Source: Methanobrevibacter ruminantium (lineage in GTDB: Archaea > Methanobacteriota > Methanobacteria > Methanobacteriales > Methanobacteriaceae). Taken from it: DNA of 64,000 nt. The position numbers and the translations under genes were made by a program. Shown here piece by piece: positions 8,751 to 16,598 of the stretch (positions are counted from its first letter, which is position 1; each line of letters opens with the position of its first letter). The notes under the pieces are model-generated. The model saw only the letters and a list, made by a program, of their open reading frames with translations. It was not told the DNA's origin and did not search any database. The stretch covers positions 10,938 through 74,937 of the forward strand of contig SFKZ01000007.1 in assembly GCA_004553595.1 (NCBI GenBank). The letters run 5' to 3'.

Positions 8751-10244
8751 ATGAACTATGAATCAATTTTAAATGAATTAAGACCAACTCCTGAGGAGAT
8801 TGAAGCAGTTAATGAAACAACTGAAAAGGTAATTGATTTCATTAATGAACTCTGCGAAAAAGAAGATATTGATGCTAAAGCAAATGCTGTAGGTTCTGTT
8901 GCTAAAAACACTTGGTTAAGAGGTAAATCTGATATAGACATTTTCATTAGTTTTCCTATAGATACTGATATGGATTATCTTAAGGAAAATGGATTGGATA
9001 TTGCATACAAAACCAATGATGCATTGAATGGAAATGCATCAGAGCATTATGCTTCCCATCCTTATTTAACATGTGACATAGATGGATTTGAAGTTGATAT
9101 AGTTCCTTGCTATGCTATTGAAGAAGGCCAATCCATTATTTCTGCTGTTGACAGAACAATTTTACATACAAGATATATCCAAAAGCATTTAAGCAAAGAG
9201 CAGGAAGATGAGGTTCTTTTGCTAAAGAAGTTTATGGATGCTGTTGGCACATATGGGTCTGAATTCAAGACAGGTGGTTTTGCAGGTTATTTATGTGAAT
9301 TGCTTATCTTAAAGTATGGCACTTTTGAAAAAACTTTAAGGGTTGCTCAGAACTGGAAAAAACATACTGAAATTGATTTGGAAGGTTACGGTACCGCAGG
9401 AAATGCTATTTTTAAAGATGATCCTCTTGTTTTCATTGACCCAACAGATAAAAACAGAAATGTTGGGGCGGCTTTAAGAATGGAAAGGTATGTTGATTTC
9501 ATTGTTGCTTCAAGAAACTTTTTAGCCATTGTTGATGATAATGAATTGGATGAAAAGATAAGGGAAGAAAAGATAATTGAATTCTTCAAGCCTCTTGAAA
9601 AGGAGCATTTATCAGACAAGTCCAATGAAGAAATAGCTAAAATCATTATGGAATCTTTTAAGGATAGACAAACCAAAACATTGATTTTAAAGTTTAAAAT
9701 TCCTGAAAACATATCTGCTGATGCCCTTCATCCACAACTACTCAAAACTGTCAGTTCCATATGTGAAAAGATAGAGATGGAAGAATTTTCTGTATTTAAA
9801 TATGATTATTGGACAGATGAAGAGAGATTCGTTATTTTTACCATAGAGCTCAATGTATTCAAGCAAGGAAAATACTACATACACAAAGGTCCTAAAGTAT
9901 GGCCTAAGAAAGCTTGTGACAATTTCAAGAAGAAATGGCAGGATGCTTTATATCCTTTAGATGAATTTATGGTTTTAACAAGGGAAAGAGAGTTTAAGAC
10001 TGCAAAAGAATTTTTAGAAAAGACCCTTGATGATGATCATATCCATATATTCAAGATTGGAAAGAACATAAAAGAAGCTATTTGCGATGATGATTGCCAA
10101 CCTATGGAAATAGATGAATTCCTAAATGGTTTGGACAATCAATTCAATTATGACACTTCCAATCAAAATAGTGAAGAATTAGCAAGAGATTATTTAAACT
10201 CTTTAGATGACTTTTTGAATCCTGGACAGTATATTAAAAGATAA
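8751..10244 (+). CDS. cca: CCA-adding enzyme (archaeal class I tRNA nucleotidyltransferase)
   Basis: Adds or repairs the 3'-terminal CCA of tRNAs from CTP and ATP without a template. The nucleotidyltransferase signature VGSVAKNTWLRGKSDIDIF gives the two catalytic Asp residues, followed by a third acidic strand (FEVDIVPC). The following KTGGFAGYLCELLI region matches the poly(A) polymerase-like central domain, and the C-terminal half matches the archaeal RNA-binding/tail domains. At 497 residues it is slightly longer than many archaeal CCA enzymes. The start has AAAGGAAC about 7 bases upstream. thpR begins 14 bases after the stop, so the two RNA-end enzymes are probably co-transcribed. Confidence 0.93.
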   Translation: MNYESILNELRPTPEEIEAVNETTEKVIDFINELCEKEDIDAKANAVGSVAKNTWLRGKSDIDIFISFPIDTDMDYLKENGLDIAYKTNDALNGNASEHYASHPYLTCDIDGFEVDIVPCYAIEEGQSIISAVDRTILHTRYIQKHLSKEQEDEVLLLKKFMDAVGTYGSEFKTGGFAGYLCELLILKYGTFEKTLRVAQNWKKHTEIDLEGYGTAGNAIFKDDPLVFIDPTDKNRNVGAALRMERYVDFIVASRNFLAIVDDNELDEKIREEKIIEFFKPLEKEHLSDKSNEEIAKIIMESFKDRQTKTLILKFKIPENISADALHPQLLKTVSSICEKIEMEEFSVFKYDYWTDEERFVIFTIELNVFKQGKYYIHKGPKVWPKKACDNFKKKWQDALYPLDEFMVLTREREFKTAKEFLEKTLDDDHIHIFKIGKNIKEAICDDDCQPMEIDEFLNGLDNQFNYDTSNQNSEELARDYLNSLDDFLNPGQYIKR

Positions 10245-10258
10245 TTTAGGGTGTTCAT

Positions 10259-10834
10259 ATGAAAACAAGTAAATCTGAAACCATCAGAAGCTTTTTAGCC
10301 ATTGAACTTGATCAAGAATTGGTGCCTAAGATTCTAGATGTTCAAAAGGAATTTAAGAAGACAAATGCCAATATAAAATATGTTCCATCAAAGAACATGC
10401 ATTTTACCTTAAAGTTCTTTGGAAACATTGATTTGGATATGGTTGAGGATATAGCTGATGCAGTAAATAAAGTCATAAAAAATTATTCCTCTTTTGATTT
10501 GAATATTAAGAAATGTGGCTGTTTCCCAAATAAACATGTAATTAAAGTTCTATGGTTGGGATTGGATGAAGGCTCTCCAATAATTAATCTTCAAAAGGAC
10601 CTTGATAAGGAATTTAAAAAATTAGGATTCAAGAAGGAAAAGAACTTCATTTCCCATTTGACTATCGGAAGAGTGAAAAGTCCTAAGAATAAAAAAGAGA
10701 TAAGGCAACCAATTGAAAAATTTGAAGATATTGAAATTGGAAATTTCACTGTTTCTAAAATCTGCTTAAAAAAGAGCACTTTAACCCCTCAAGGACCAAT
10801 CTATGAGGATATTAAAGTGTTTGAATTGAATTAA
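10259..10834 (+). CDS. thpR: RNA 2',3'-cyclic phosphodiesterase (2'-5' RNA ligase family)
   Basis: 2H phosphoesterase family enzyme of 191 residues. The two catalytic His-x-Thr motifs are visible: HFTLKFFG (about residues 44-46) and HLTIGRVKS (about residue 132). The N-terminal RSFLAIELDQELV is typical of the family. Such enzymes open 2',3'-cyclic phosphates on RNA and can ligate 2'-5' ends of tRNA halves in vitro. The gene follows cca by 14 bases, with GGGTG 7 bases before the ATG, a pairing that fits RNA 3'-end processing or repair. A T-rich run follows the stop. No anomalies are seen. Confidence 0.9.
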   Translation: MKTSKSETIRSFLAIELDQELVPKILDVQKEFKKTNANIKYVPSKNMHFTLKFFGNIDLDMVEDIADAVNKVIKNYSSFDLNIKKCGCFPNKHVIKVLWLGLDEGSPIINLQKDLDKEFKKLGFKKEKNFISHLTIGRVKSPKNKKEIRQPIEKFEDIEIGNFTVSKICLKKSTLTPQGPIYEDIKVFELN

Positions 10835-10882
10835 TTTTTTTAATTATTTTTGCTTTTTTTAATAGGATTCATAAGGAATCCT

Positions 10883-11788
10883 TTATTTTTCCATTAGGAA
10901 TTTCAAGTATTTGTATGAAACGAATATTACTAAAATCAATGCTATGGCTGCTTGTATATAGAATAAATAGTTTAAAATACTAAATCCAAAGAATTTATAG
11001 GATTCACCAGTAGCTATTGCACTTATTACAAATGGAAATGTAAATGCTGAAAAGCTTGGCATGAATTGCAATTTTTCTAAAACCAATAGTCTGATGGCAT
11101 GATAAATTGCAAAAATATAAAAAATGCATGCGCCAGAATAGATTAAGCTTAAGAAGTTTCCATTAATGTTCAATGCATTCACGTATCCGACAATAAGGAT
11201 TGAGAAAAGTGCAGTGTAAATGCAAATGAATGGTTTATTTTTATCCTCTATTGCAGTAAACTTAATGTATCTGTAAGAGACCAAAATGAGTGTTGGCATC
11301 ATAAGTATGAAACCTATTCCAAAGAAGATAAACCCATATTCTTGCAAGTCATATGCTGGAGCTGTAATTGAAGCCATTGTAATTCCAATGTAAACAATCC
11401 ACCAGGTAGCGAATACGGTTTCAATATCAAATTTATCAATAACATACTTTTTAGTAAAGATTAGAATTATTGATAAATGGATTATTATTCCTAAAATCCA
11501 TATTCCAAAAGCAATGCTTTGAGACAATGGCATGAGCAATGGCTTAAGATATGTGCTGAATAGCATTAGAGCCATTGAAAATGTACCGAATGTACTTAGT
11601 GTAATCAGTGTATTCAGTTCATTTATGAAAATGTCAAAGTGAAAGACAAGTTTTAACAGAACTAAAAATATGATGATTGATCCGATTATAAAAAATATGC
11701 TGCTATAATCGGTAAAAATCTTACCTAATGATAGAATTGCTAAAATTAGACCAGTGATTGCTAAAGGCAGATTTTTTATCATATTCAT
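10883..11788 (-). CDS. Tellurite-resistance/dicarboxylate (TDT, TehA/SLAC1-like) transporter
   Basis: A 301-residue integral membrane protein with about ten hydrophobic helices and almost no loops. The order of segments (NLPLAITGLILAILSLGKIF at the start, FGTFSMALMLFSTYL in the middle, PSFSAFTFPFVISAIATG near the end) matches the TDT family, which includes TehA, the malate transporter Mae1 and plant SLAC1 anion channels. The FTFPFVISAIA segment resembles the pore-lining helix with its conserved Phe gate. The substrate cannot be read from sequence; a small anion is likely. It is convergent with thpR (49 bases between stops). Confidence 0.82.
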   Translation of the reverse strand: MNMIKNLPLAITGLILAILSLGKIFTDYSSIFFIIGSIIIFLVLLKLVFHFDIFINELNTLITLSTFGTFSMALMLFSTYLKPLLMPLSQSIAFGIWILGIIIHLSIILIFTKKYVIDKFDIETVFATWWIVYIGITMASITAPAYDLQEYGFIFFGIGFILMMPTLILVSYRYIKFTAIEDKNKPFICIYTALFSILIVGYVNALNINGNFLSLIYSGACIFYIFAIYHAIRLLVLEKLQFMPSFSAFTFPFVISAIATGESYKFFGFSILNYLFYIQAAIALILVIFVSYKYLKFLMEK

Positions 11789-11941
11789 AATATTAATTTA
11801 AAAAAAGAGTTTAATAAAATTTTTCTTAATAATTTTAAGATAATGAAAATATATTTTTTTTAAAAAAGTTTTAGAAAATGTTTTAGGAAAAGTCTTAAAA
11901 AAAAGATTTAGATAAGTAATGAACTTATCTATAAATGTTAT

Positions 11942-12244
11942 TTATTCATATAAATTTACTTCTTCAGCGCTAAGCACTTTAATTTCCATATCCTCAGCTA
12001 AATCAGCAGATTCCTTTGAGAATAATTTGAAATGAGTTGAATTCAAATGGTCACTTAATGCTTCTACGCTTTCCCACTCTTCAACGAAAGTAAAAGTTCC
12101 ATCTGTAATTGATCTTAAGCATTTATAACCAATGTTTCCTTCCTCTTTAAGGGTTGCTTCAACCAATGCCTCTGCTAGAGGAATCAATTTCTCTTCTGCT
12201 CCTTCTTTTGGTATAAGTTCTGCCATAACTACAATAAAGCTCAT
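11942..12244 (-). CDS. Antibiotic biosynthesis monooxygenase (ABM) domain protein
   Basis: A 100-residue single-domain protein of the dimeric alpha+beta barrel fold. It begins MSFIVVMAELIPKEGAEEKL, contains the LVEATLKEEGNIGYKCLRS segment and FTFVEEWESVEALSDHLNS followed by HF, the standard pattern of ABM (YgiN-like) proteins. Members act as small quinol or polyketide oxygenases, or as proteins of unknown role in anaerobes; the substrate here is unknown. AAGGAGAT lies 6 bases before the ATG. It is 146 bases downstream of npdG on the same strand, but a strong hairpin with a following T-run (12339-12366) lies between them, so it is probably transcribed mostly on its own. Confidence 0.85.
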   Translation of the reverse strand: MSFIVVMAELIPKEGAEEKLIPLAEALVEATLKEEGNIGYKCLRSITDGTFTFVEEWESVEALSDHLNSTHFKLFSKESADLAEDMEIKVLSAEEVNLYE

Positions 12245-12338
12245 AATTAATCTCCTTAAATTCTGTATTAAAAAGTTTGTAAAAAAAGTATTTAAATGTT
12301 TTGTTAATGATATTAAGGGTTTAAAAAAAGAAAAAGAG

Positions 12339-12366
12339 TAATTATCCTATAAAAATAGGGTAATTA
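12339..12366 (-). terminator. Hairpin plus T-rich tract after npdG
   Basis: Twelve-base arms TAATTATCCTAT and ATAGGGTAATTA pair fully (one G-T wobble) around an AAAA loop. On the minus strand the hairpin starts 25 bases past the npdG stop and is followed by a T-rich run (CTCTTTTTCTTTTTTT), as in an intrinsic terminator. It separates npdG from the ABM gene. Confidence 0.65.
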
Positions 12367-12390
12367 ATGTTGAGTTTTTATTCAATGGAA

Positions 12391-13074
12391 TTATTCATCT
12401 AATTTTGGAATTCCAGTGATTCTGAGTCCACCGTAATGGGATTTGTATTTGATGTTTAATCCGATTAACAATGGGGTAATCTTTTCGATGATTCTGGATT
12501 TTTCCAATATTCCAGTATCGATGGTTCTTACACCAGGGATTTTGTTGATGAGTTCTGCTGCAATTTCTTTTGCTTCTTTGTCGTCACCAGCAATTAAACA
12601 GTCACAGTCGATGTCTTCTGGAATGTTGGATAAGTGGGAGTTACTGATGTTACAGAATGCACAGATAACTTTTGCACCGGTTCCGTCAAGGATTGATGCA
12701 GTTCTTTCTGCTGCGGATCCTTCCATTAAGTCAATGAATCTGAATGGTTTTCCGCCGATTGCAGTTTCTAAAGGTACGGTTGCATCTAAAACAATCTTGT
12801 CAGTACAGAATTCCTTGATTCCTTCTACAGTAGGTTTTTGTGCTGCGAGAGGTACAGTGAGGATTAAGATGTCACCTTCTTTTGCTGCATCTTCGTTAGC
12901 TAAACCTTTTATGTTTAAGTCATAGTCTGCATATTTTTCTTTAGCTTCTGCAACAACGTCTAATGCTTTTTCCTCTTTACGGGAACCAACAATAACTTCT
13001 ACACCTTCAATTGCTAATCTGAGAGCAATTCCTAAACCTTGTGGACCAGTTCCACCAATTACACTTACGATCAT
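12391..13074 (-). CDS. npdG: F420H2:NADP+ oxidoreductase (Fno/NpdG)
   Basis: Transfers hydride between reduced coenzyme F420 and NADP+, giving NADPH for biosynthesis in methanogens. The N-terminus MIVSVIGGTGPQGLGIALRLA is the NADP-binding glycine motif, followed by VIVGSRKEEKA for the 2'-phosphate. The remaining landmarks (ILTVPLAAQKPTVEG, VLDATVPLE, GTGAKVICAFCNIS, and the end HYGGLRITGIP) are specific to Fno. Length is 227 residues, normal. AGGAGAT lies 7 bases before the ATG. The promoter has an 18-base perfect palindrome at the expected start of transcription (13132-13149), implying regulation; a terminator hairpin follows. Confidence 0.93.
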   Translation of the reverse strand: MIVSVIGGTGPQGLGIALRLAIEGVEVIVGSRKEEKALDVVAEAKEKYADYDLNIKGLANEDAAKEGDILILTVPLAAQKPTVEGIKEFCTDKIVLDATVPLETAIGGKPFRFIDLMEGSAAERTASILDGTGAKVICAFCNISNSHLSNIPEDIDCDCLIAGDDKEAKEIAAELINKIPGVRTIDTGILEKSRIIEKITPLLIGLNIKYKSHYGGLRITGIPKLDE

Positions 13075-13131
13075 TTTTTATCTCCTGAATTATTTAATTT
13101 TTTTATAAATTTTGTATAAAGTCTTAGGGTA

Positions 13132-13149
13132 ATATATTGTACAATATAT
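13132..13149. promoter_or_regulatory. 18-base perfect palindrome at the npdG transcription start
   Basis: ATATATTGTACAATATAT is a perfect palindrome centred on TGTACA. On the minus strand a TATA-like box (TTATATAAATA, about 13159-13170) lies just upstream, so the palindrome sits where npdG transcription should begin and would block polymerase if bound. TGTACA is also the core recognised by the archaeal TrpY repressor, but nothing else links this site to tryptophan. The rest of the gap to 13479 is AT-rich and shows no gene. Confidence 0.55.
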
Positions 13150-13479
13150 CGTTGTTATTATTTATATAATAAAATGTTTATAAATCTTTTTATTTTATTT
13201 AATATTTTATCATTTATACTGGTTAATGTTTAGTTAAATTTTATTTTATATGAATATTTTTAATATTTTTTATTTTTATTATAATTTTGTCAAATTATTA
13301 AATTAAAAAAATCAATATTGATATTTAAATTAAGAATTTTAGGACAGTCTAATAATTGGGTTAAGTTCAATTATTATAAAAATATTTTAAAATCATTATA
13401 AAAATGTAAAAAAAGAAAAGAAAATAAATGATTTTCATCATTTATTTAAATATTGTTTAAAAATAATAAAATCAGTTAT

Positions 13480-14415
13480 TTAGTATTCGTAGAATCCTTT
13501 TCCTGCATTGATACCGGTTTCACCAGCATCTATTTTTTCCTTAAGCTTGAGAGCTATTTTGCCTTGAGTTGTGTTAGGGTCTTGGGACCTAGGGTCCATA
13601 ATGACAATGTTATATGCAGTTACAAGTCCTACAACGTCTAAGATTTGGAACGGTCCGTTAGGAGCTCCTGTAGCAAGCCTCCATGTCAAGTCGATTGTTT
13701 CAGGGTCTGCCACTTCCTCTGCCCATAATGCCTGTCCTGCAGAAAGGAAAGGTACAAGCAGGGAATTGAGCACGTATCCAGGTTGTTCCTTCAATACTTT
13801 GATTGGAACCATGTTGATGTCTTCTGCAAATTGAACGATTGCATCGAAGTATTGTGGATCGGTTCCAGGGTGTGGCATTACTTCAGCAGTGTTTTGAGCC
13901 CAGATATTGTTTGCAAAGTGGAAAGCGAGATACTTTTCAGGGCGTCCTGTGTGTTCTGCAAACTGGCTTGGAAGCAATGTGGATGAATTGGTTACAACAA
14001 TTGTCTTTTCAGGCAAGTATTTTGCCAATTCCTCATAGAATGTAATCTTTTGATTAGGGTCTTCTGCAATTGCTTCAATTACAAGGTGTGCATCTTCTGC
14101 TGCCTCTTCATAGCTTGTTGTAAGTGTCAAGCTGTCGAATGCCTTTTGAGCTTGCTCTTTCAATGCATCGATTTCTTCATCACTTAGGTCTGGAGTTTTG
14201 CTGAATCCTCTGCAGTAAGCGGATTTGTCAGTTTTCATTTGTTCCATTGTTGCCAAATAGATGTTCAGCAATCTTTCAAACTTAGGTTTGGCCCTTTCGA
14301 TTGAGCCTTCGCTTCTAAGCCATACGGTTACATCAAAACCGCAGAAAGCGGATTGATAAGCGATTTGACTACCGAGTACTCCTCCACCAGCCACTACAAC
14401 TTTTTTAATTTCCAT
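13480..14415 (-). CDS. 3-hydroxyacyl-CoA dehydrogenase family protein
   Basis: NAD-dependent dehydrogenase of 311 residues. The N-terminal Rossmann motif is VVVAGGGVLGSQIAYQSAFCG; the central segment VIEAIAEDPNQK and VTNSSTLLPSQF, AFHFANNIW, and the C-terminal domain PGYVLNSLLVPFLSAG plus GPFQILDVVG match L-3-hydroxyacyl/3-hydroxybutyryl-CoA dehydrogenases. The catalytic His is in AFHFAN (usually HFFNP), where the Pro is replaced. I start at the ATG 14413-14415, with GGTGAT 5 bases upstream; a second ATG at 14427 overlaps that ribosome binding site. In a methanogen lacking beta-oxidation, the substrate is unclear. A MarR gene lies just upstream and a dyad sits in its promoter. Confidence 0.85.
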   Translation of the reverse strand: MEIKKVVVAGGGVLGSQIAYQSAFCGFDVTVWLRSEGSIERAKPKFERLLNIYLATMEQMKTDKSAYCRGFSKTPDLSDEEIDALKEQAQKAFDSLTLTTSYEEAAEDAHLVIEAIAEDPNQKITFYEELAKYLPEKTIVVTNSSTLLPSQFAEHTGRPEKYLAFHFANNIWAQNTAEVMPHPGTDPQYFDAIVQFAEDINMVPIKVLKEQPGYVLNSLLVPFLSAGQALWAEEVADPETIDLTWRLATGAPNGPFQILDVVGLVTAYNIVIMDPRSQDPNTTQGKIALKLKEKIDAGETGINAGKGFYEY

Positions 14416-14471
14416 TTTTATCACCATGTAAATTTATAAACTATATGGAATAAAAAATTAAAAAAACAAAT

Positions 14472-14491
14472 ATAGTTTACTTGTATACTAT
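14472..14491. promoter_or_regulatory. Near-palindromic operator upstream of the hydroxyacyl-CoA dehydrogenase
   Basis: ATAGTTTACTTGTATACTAT matches its own reverse complement at 16 of 20 positions. On the minus strand a TATA-like TTTATAAAATT (about 14513-14523) lies 22 bases upstream, so the dyad overlaps the predicted transcription start. A second inverted pair, AAACTATAT (14438-14446) and ATATAGTTT (14470-14478), overlaps it. Size and symmetry suit a MarR-family dimer, and the MarR gene is the next gene upstream. Confidence 0.5.
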
Positions 14492-14636
14492 TTTAAAAAT
14501 TAAAGTATTTAAAATTTTATAAATGATTCTGGATGATTTAAAAAAAGGATATTTTCATATGTTTTTTGCATTGATTTTAAAAAAAGGGAGATATTATTAA
14601 GATCATCATTAATCTAAGCTCTCCAAAATAGCAAAT

Positions 14637-15098
14637 TTATTCCCATTCATTCAATTCAGCGGATTTGAATGCTAAATCAATGAATGTTTTAAAAAAATCA
14701 TCATCCAGCTTATCCAGTCCCATTTTCTTTTCCCATTCATTGTTTATTTCCTCTAGGATTGGAATCAGATTCTTGCCTTTTTCGGATAATCGCAGGATGT
14801 TGTGTCTTTTGTCTGTTGATGATTGCTCCCTAATGATGATTCCGTTTGATTCTAATTTCTTGATTGCCTTGGTAATGGCTCCTTTTGTAATGTAAAGGCT
14901 ATCAGACAAGTCCTTTTGATTCAAATTTTCTTCATTGTACACTCTAAGCATACATAATACCTGAATCAAATTCAAGTCATATTGTGCCAAGGCATTGTTC
15001 AGATAGGTCTTATGATTTTTATGAAAAATAAAAAGCAGGTCTCCCAAACGATTGTAATCATAAAATTCGGATTTGATTTTCTTTGTCATCACTTTCAT
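14637..15098 (-). CDS. MarR family transcriptional regulator
   Basis: A 153-residue winged helix-turn-helix protein. The recognition region reads LNQKDLSDSLYITKGAITKAIKKLESNGII, followed by the wing with the family-typical DKRHNILRLSEKGK. N- and C-terminal helices would form the dimer interface. MarR proteins are usually repressors released by small ligands. The gene lies 221 bases upstream of, and on the same strand as, the hydroxyacyl-CoA dehydrogenase, whose promoter contains a dyad of suitable size. Its own promoter region, shared with divergent comD, contains AAATGG and CCATTT arms (15130-15149), a possible autoregulatory site. A start at the third in-frame codon (MTKK) is possible. Confidence 0.9.
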   Translation of the reverse strand: MKVMTKKIKSEFYDYNRLGDLLFIFHKNHKTYLNNALAQYDLNLIQVLCMLRVYNEENLNQKDLSDSLYITKGAITKAIKKLESNGIIIREQSSTDKRHNILRLSEKGKNLIPILEEINNEWEKKMGLDKLDDDFFKTFIDLAFKSAELNEWE

Positions 15099-15183
15099 TT
15101 TTATTGATACGATTATTTAAAAATAACTGAAATGGCCAGATTTCCATTTTTCAAATGAATATAAGTCGTGTTTTTTTAAATTT

Positions 15184-15200
15184 AAAAAGATTTATATAAT
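15184..15200 (+). promoter_or_regulatory. TATA-type promoter for comD-comE
   Basis: AAAAAGATTTATATAAT is a consensus archaeal BRE/TATA element. Transcription would start near 15222, leaving a leader of about 90 bases before comD. It is one of the cleanest promoter matches in the window. The same sequence type precedes uppS and the UPF0058 gene. Confidence 0.6.
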
Positions 15201-15310
15201 AAAAGTTAAATATAAGTGTAATCGAAAATAAATTAGGAAAATATAATAAAAATTAAAATTATTTGTAACGCAAATATCTAAGAAAAATATTAAAATAATG
15301 ATGTGATATT

Positions 15311-15802
15311 ATGGACAGTAGCAAAGCCGTTTATGATGGGCTTAAATGTGTTGGAATCGATTTTATCGTAAGCGTTCCATGTGTAAATCTATCAAAGATA
15401 TTGGATATGATTGATGAAGATGATGAAATCATACATGTTCCTGTTACACGAGAGGAAGAGGGAATAGGATTATGTGCTGGAGCGTATCTTGGAGGAAAGA
15501 AAGTGGCAATATTGATGCAGAATTCAGGACTTGGAAACTCAATAAATGCATTGAAATCACTTACTCAATTGTATGAAATGCCTTTGCTTATGATAATGAG
15601 CCATAGGGGAACTGAAGGGGAAGGCATTTGCGGACAGGTTCCTATGGGAGAGTCCACTCCAAGGATTTTAGAGGCAATGGACTTTAAATATTTCAAGCCG
15701 GAAAAACCGGAGGAAGCCTATGAAAATATAAAAGAGGCATGGGATTTGTCTCTTCAAGAAGGAAAGCCAGTGAGCGTTTTATTGGAGATTAAATATTGGT
15801 GA
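15311..15802 (+). CDS. comD: Sulfopyruvate decarboxylase subunit alpha
   Basis: Alpha subunit of the thiamine-diphosphate enzyme that decarboxylates sulfopyruvate to sulfoacetaldehyde in coenzyme M biosynthesis. This is the pyrimidine-binding half: VTREEEGIGLCAGAYLGGKK contains the Glu that activates thiamine, followed by MQNSGLGNSINALKSL and MIMSHRGTEGEG. The 163-residue length is normal for ComD. GTGATATT precedes the ATG. comE begins 4 bases after the stop, so the two subunits are translationally coupled. The other com genes of the window (comA and marker 16) lie 4-7 kb away on the opposite strand. Confidence 0.93.
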   Translation: MDSSKAVYDGLKCVGIDFIVSVPCVNLSKILDMIDEDDEIIHVPVTREEEGIGLCAGAYLGGKKVAILMQNSGLGNSINALKSLTQLYEMPLLMIMSHRGTEGEGICGQVPMGESTPRILEAMDFKYFKPEKPEEAYENIKEAWDLSLQEGKPVSVLLEIKYW

Positions 15803-15806
15803 TAAT

Positions 15807-16352
15807 ATGGCAAGAAGAGAAGCTATTGAAGATATAATGAAATGCATTGATGATGAGCTTATCATCTGTAATATAGGATTTCCATCAAGGGAATTGTATG
15901 ATATCGAAGATAGGGAAGAAAACTTTTATATGATTGGATCAATGGGTCTTGCATCATCAATCGGCCTTGGTTTGGCGCTGGCACAACCTGAAAGGGATAT
16001 AGTTGTAATTGATGGAGACGGTTCACTCTTAATGAATATGGGTTCTCTTGTTACAGTATTTGCAAATAATCCTTCTAACTTTACTTGGATTGTAATAGAC
16101 AATGGAGCATATGGTTCAACTGGAAATCAGGACACTTATGCTCAAAAGGTCGATTTGGTTGATATTGCTAAAGGGGTTGGATTTAAAAACAGTTATCACT
16201 TTGAGGACATCAATTTGAAGGAATTAATTAAAAGTGATGATGCTGGTTTTGTAGTCTATGAAACTGAAGCAGGCAATTCTAAAGCTCCAATAATCGATTT
16301 GGACCCAGTTACAATTAGAGATAGATTTATGGCATTATTTAATGAAAATTAG
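15807..16352 (+). CDS. comE: Sulfopyruvate decarboxylase subunit beta
   Basis: Beta subunit, the pyrophosphate-binding half of the thiamine-diphosphate site. The motif GDGSLLMNMGSLVTVFANNPSN is the GDG-x(~24)-N thiamine diphosphate signature, ending in the IVIDNGAYGSTG segment. The preceding SMGLASSIGLGLALAQP also fits the family. Length 181 residues. GGTGATAAT lies before the ATG and overlaps the comD end. The gene is convergent with hdrA, whose stop is 247 bases away; the space between holds a duplicated 52-base repeat. Confidence 0.93.
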   Translation: MARREAIEDIMKCIDDELIICNIGFPSRELYDIEDREENFYMIGSMGLASSIGLGLALAQPERDIVVIDGDGSLLMNMGSLVTVFANNPSNFTWIVIDNGAYGSTGNQDTYAQKVDLVDIAKGVGFKNSYHFEDINLKELIKSDDAGFVVYETEAGNSKAPIIDLDPVTIRDRFMALFNEN

Positions 16353-16359
16353 AAAAAAT

Positions 16360-16460
16360 AATTATTGCAGAAAAATTAAGTAATTAGACAAATTAAATAA
16401 TTTGAAAAATTAATTATTGCAGAAAAATTAAATTATTAGACAAATTAGATAATTTGAAAT
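16360..16460. repeat. Two tandem copies of a 52-base AT-rich repeat
   Basis: The unit beginning ATTATTGCAGAAAAATTAA occurs at 16361 and again at 16413, and each copy continues with TAGACAAATTA and ATAATTTGAA. The copies differ by a few bases. They lie between the convergent genes comE and hdrA and may be a simple slippage duplication. Confidence 0.8.
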
Positions 16461-16598
16461 ATGAATAATTGAAAAAATAAGATAAATAAGAAAAAAGAGA
16501 TTTTTGCACTCCTTTTTCTTTAAAAAAATAATTAAAAGCACAGTTTCAAATAAAAAAATAATATTGGGATTATTTAATCTTTTATAATCAAAAGATTC

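Noticed and set aside
12443..12925. 160-residue open frame antisense to npdG
   Set aside because: Shadow of a conserved gene and lacks initiation signals.
16360..16460. CRISPR-like repeat between comE and hdrA
   Set aside because: Only two direct copies with no unique spacers; a simple tandem duplication.
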